A stretch of DNA of 64,000 nucleotides from Phallusia mammillata. Taxonomy: Eukaryota > Chordata > Ascidiacea > Phlebobranchia > Ascidiidae. A model generated the notes under the pieces. That model had not been told where the DNA came from and made no database searches. It worked only from the letters and a program-made list of their open reading frames with translations. This document shows, piece after piece, positions 61,606 to 64,000 of this stretch. Numbering within the stretch: position 1 is the stretch's first letter; each line of letters opens with the position of its first letter. Both the position numbers and the translations under genes were made by a program. The DNA lies in the NCBI GenBank assembly GCA_003260075.1, contig QLIY01000003.1:399671-463670 (forward strand), read 5' to 3'.

Positions 61606-61894
61606 GACTAGACAAACTATAAGCTTGTTATTTGCAATTTTGTTTCAGTGAAGTCAATTTTGGCTCAAACCCACACAAAGCAAATTTTCTGTACTGTAGT
61701 ATTTAGAGTTTTATTAACACATCTAAAAAATAATTAATTCAAATGAAAACTGTGGCATCTTGTATAGTTTGCATAGTAAACTCTTGCTATAAGTGCATCA
61801 CACAGTGGTAATTCTATAACAAATTTAATAACAGAGATATTAACACTGATTTATCATATTCAGCCACAGAAAAATAACTTAACACAAATTATGT

Positions 61895-62935
61895 TTAAAA
61901 CTGAATATTTTTGAAAGGATAAAGTGGGTCCCACCAACGTATAATTTGATGTGATAATACACTACACAAAATGACTACATCACCCATGTCATGCCGGTAA
62001 TGCTTAAGGGCTAATTTATGCGCCGGTTTGTGAAACACAAGTTTAATTTTTCGGCTCATCATGTCAGAACTGACATTAAAGTGTGCCTTGGTAAGCAACA
62101 ATCCAGAAACTTGTGTCCTATAAAAATCCACAAACTCTTTGCAAGTGATTTGTAAAACACAACACTCTTCTTCTTCAGTGGTACATAATTTCTTTGCTTT
62201 TTTATCATTATGTTTTGCTTGTTTCGAGTTGCAAAAGTCTCCCTCTTTCAACTTAAAGTTAAACACATATCGTTTCGAGTATCCAGCACCTGCACTATTG
62301 TGCCATTGCACCAAGCACTTCCATCCATACAGCTTTTCTAAATCTTCATTATAAGGATCCAGCTTTAATCTGGTTTTAAATGGTGGATAGCAACAGTATA
62401 AACCTCGTATAACATTAGGTCTTAGTTGTCTTCCATTTGCTTTGTTTATAAATCTTTTAACATTAAAGCTGATATTTCTTTGTACTTCTGTACAAGGTGC
62501 AGGTTGAAACACAGGATCATACCTGGCCCAGAGTTGCTTATAAAATGCAACACTAGTTGTTACAAAGTAAGAAGATTTACAAATCAACGCAAATTTTCCA
62601 ACTAACTCTGGTGTAATATATTCTGATAGAATAAACCACAGATCTAATGGGTAAGTTGAGTAACATCCATGAGTGTTCAAACAACTTTCAGTGCAAACTT
62701 GCTGCTGGGGAAGCACATCTATTTCTTCCAGGGATTTGTCATTGTCAGCTTTGGGAAAATCATCATTGAAAGGTGCAGTTTCTGTTTCAACGCTGTTTTG
62801 TAAACTGTTTGCATGACCTTTACTAAATCGGTTTGACGCCTTCTTTGCATTTGCGGAATTGTCAATGCTAAAATTTGTTTGGTCAGGAGAAAGGCTTGTC
62901 CATAACCTATTTTTTGTTTTCAATCGGGTTTTCAT
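61895..62935 (-). CDS. TMEM183: TMEM183 homologue, intronless
   Basis: 346 residues, single open frame. The N-terminal 80 or so residues are polar and basic (MKTRLKTKNRLWTSLS). An F-box-like segment follows (YPLDLWFILSEYITPEL, FALICKSSYFVTT, FYKQLWARY) near residues 94-140. Then come VIRGLYCCYPPF, CCVLQITCKEFVDFY, HFNVSSDMMSRKIKLVFH and the C-terminal IIRWWDPLYPF, all aligning with vertebrate TMEM183. The function of the family is unknown. The stretch corresponding to the vertebrate predicted membrane helix is polar here. A 3' splice acceptor (GTTTATGTCAAACAG, ending 62943) lies 7 nt upstream of the ATG, which would suit trans-splicing. Polyadenylation signal at 61710-61715. Confidence 0.85.
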   Translation of the reverse strand: MKTRLKTKNRLWTSLSPDQTNFSIDNSANAKKASNRFSKGHANSLQNSVETETAPFNDDFPKADNDKSLEEIDVLPQQQVCTESCLNTHGCYSTYPLDLWFILSEYITPELVGKFALICKSSYFVTTSVAFYKQLWARYDPVFQPAPCTEVQRNISFNVKRFINKANGRQLRPNVIRGLYCCYPPFKTRLKLDPYNEDLEKLYGWKCLVQWHNSAGAGYSKRYVFNFKLKEGDFCNSKQAKHNDKKAKKLCTTEEEECCVLQITCKEFVDFYRTQVSGLLLTKAHFNVSSDMMSRKIKLVFHKPAHKLALKHYRHDMGDVVILCSVLSHQIIRWWDPLYPFKNIQF

Positions 62936-64000
62936 GCTTTATCTGTTTGACATAAACCAAACAAGGTTGAAAATTGCCAACCACTAAAATATATCCCGAC
63001 GAAACAACTGACGATAGTCGATAGGTACCTAACAAAATGTCTAAATTGTCGGCCTCGAGCCCTCGACCAGTGGAAAAAGTTCCCCAATGTCCATAAACAA
63101 CATATTTTATCAGTATTAAGATGCAACATTTTCAACCAAAGTCTTGGGTTAAACAAACTGTACATTTTAAAGCTATATTGTAAAAAAATAATTTAACATA
63201 CAGCACTTAATACAGTATATTTTAAGTCCTTTTCTGTCCTGACCAAGGTCTTGCCATAACCACGCTTTGAGTGGCGAAGGAGGTGTTCGCAACTAAAACT
63301 AACGTTTCGAAGTCAGGCAAAGAGCAAAACATAATATAATAGGCTTTGAATGCTGCTGACCAGCGCATTTTGCATATTACTTAGCAGATCGAGATTTTCT
63401 TTTCGTCCAAGGGCAATTGCAAAACATTTCCGGGAAAAAAAGGAATGTTTTAACAGCCATAACTGTAAATTTTAGGCATTGTGAAATCTCGTGCCACATA
63501 CCAGCCGACACTTTCTTTCATTGATAACTTTAACTGCAAATAAGTCCAAGGTTAACTATTAGTGAAGAGTAGGGATTTGTTGTGTGTTCTTTTTTCAGGC
63601 GCTTGAAACTATCCGGCAGGGTTTCTTTTCCTTTACCTCAGCCTCTTTCTCTAACGCATTGATGCTCGTCACACATCTCAATAAACAATGCCAATCTAGG
63701 CCACTTGGAGTCCAACTGCGCGTATGACGTCACAATGGATTTTATAATAGTTTTGTTATGTCACACTCATACAAGTGAAGATAATTCACAATATGATTAA
63801 GAGGCACCCACTGTTAGAAACAACTGCTGTGTCGAGTGTTAAAAAGTGTTACATATATACGATCGAATCGTGACTACACGTTCGTTACTTACAGCAAGAG
63901 TAAGGGCTTCACAGGGCCTTAGGCTAACCAGCATTTAGTTGATATTGCGAGTTTAGTAGGCACAACAGGTGCTAACAGAGAGGTCTACACAGTCTACCGC
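62936..64000. other. Right-end region upstream of TMEM183
   Basis: Presumed promoter side of TMEM183. No further gene, repeat or RNA is recognised; open frames are short and without known motifs. Confidence 0.5.

Larger units (their letters stand above)
59530..61894. other. Intergenic region with MITEs and a truncated SINE
   Basis: No gene is supported. It holds a SINE fragment (60471-60563), two hAT-type MITEs (60623-60804, 61435-61605) and the 3' flank of TMEM183, including TTTATT at 61710-61715 (AATAAA on the minus strand). A 108-codon open frame at 60892-61218 has no recognisable features. Confidence 0.55.

Overview
The window looks like nuclear DNA of an invertebrate chordate, most probably an ascidian (tunicate). 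Most genes are AT-rich with many short introns. Their best-recognised relatives are vertebrate genes (GDA, SPATA1, PRMT5, LEPROT, TMEM183, an apoB/apolipophorin-type protein and a TGF-beta ligand). Three genes are intronless behind an orphan 3' splice site, as expected of a lineage with spliced-leader trans-splicing. Near-identical duplicated flanks about 2-6% apart fit a very heterozygous marine animal. The clade is inferred from gene content, not from a phylogeny.

Layout. 1-18.8 kb (minus): the 5' part of a giant large-lipid-transfer-protein gene with 30 small exons and then one exon of more than 8 kb that runs off the left edge. 18.8-22.6 kb: intergenic, with a hAT-type MITE. 22.6-27.0 kb (minus): guanine deaminase, 13 exons. 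27.0-33.7 kb: gene-free, rich in small hAT-type elements. 33.7-44.0 kb (minus): a greatly enlarged SPATA1 homologue carrying a C2H2 finger. 44.9-47.0 kb (minus): a divergent TGF-beta superfamily ligand. 47.0-49.1 kb: nested MITEs. 49.1-51.0 kb (plus): PRMT5, intronless. 51-54.9 kb: a SINE and a foldback element. 54.9-57.0 kb (plus): an intronless secreted protein joining a JmjC/cupin hydroxylase domain to a PQQ-type beta-propeller. 58.6-59.5 kb (minus): LEPROT/VPS55, whose conserved frame is restored by a one-nucleotide exon. 61.9-62.9 kb (minus): TMEM183, intronless. The rest is intergenic.

The genes do not form one pathway: they are unrelated housekeeping, ciliary/sperm, signalling and lipid-transport genes. 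Exon coordinates for the four many-exon genes (LLTP, GDA, TGF-beta, LEPROT) were read from GT/AG sites and phase-checked. The total lengths are multiples of three (GDA 1338 nt, TGF-beta 1527 nt, LEPROT 393 nt), and the LLTP phases agree through 30 exons.

A window-wide oddity is 16 poly-C (or poly-G) runs of 10-25 bases, most of them sitting exactly between two near-identical direct copies of the neighbouring sequence. They break the reading frame of the giant exon and duplicate pieces of other exons. I read them as assembly joins between alleles rather than biology, and coding interpretation near them should be cautious.
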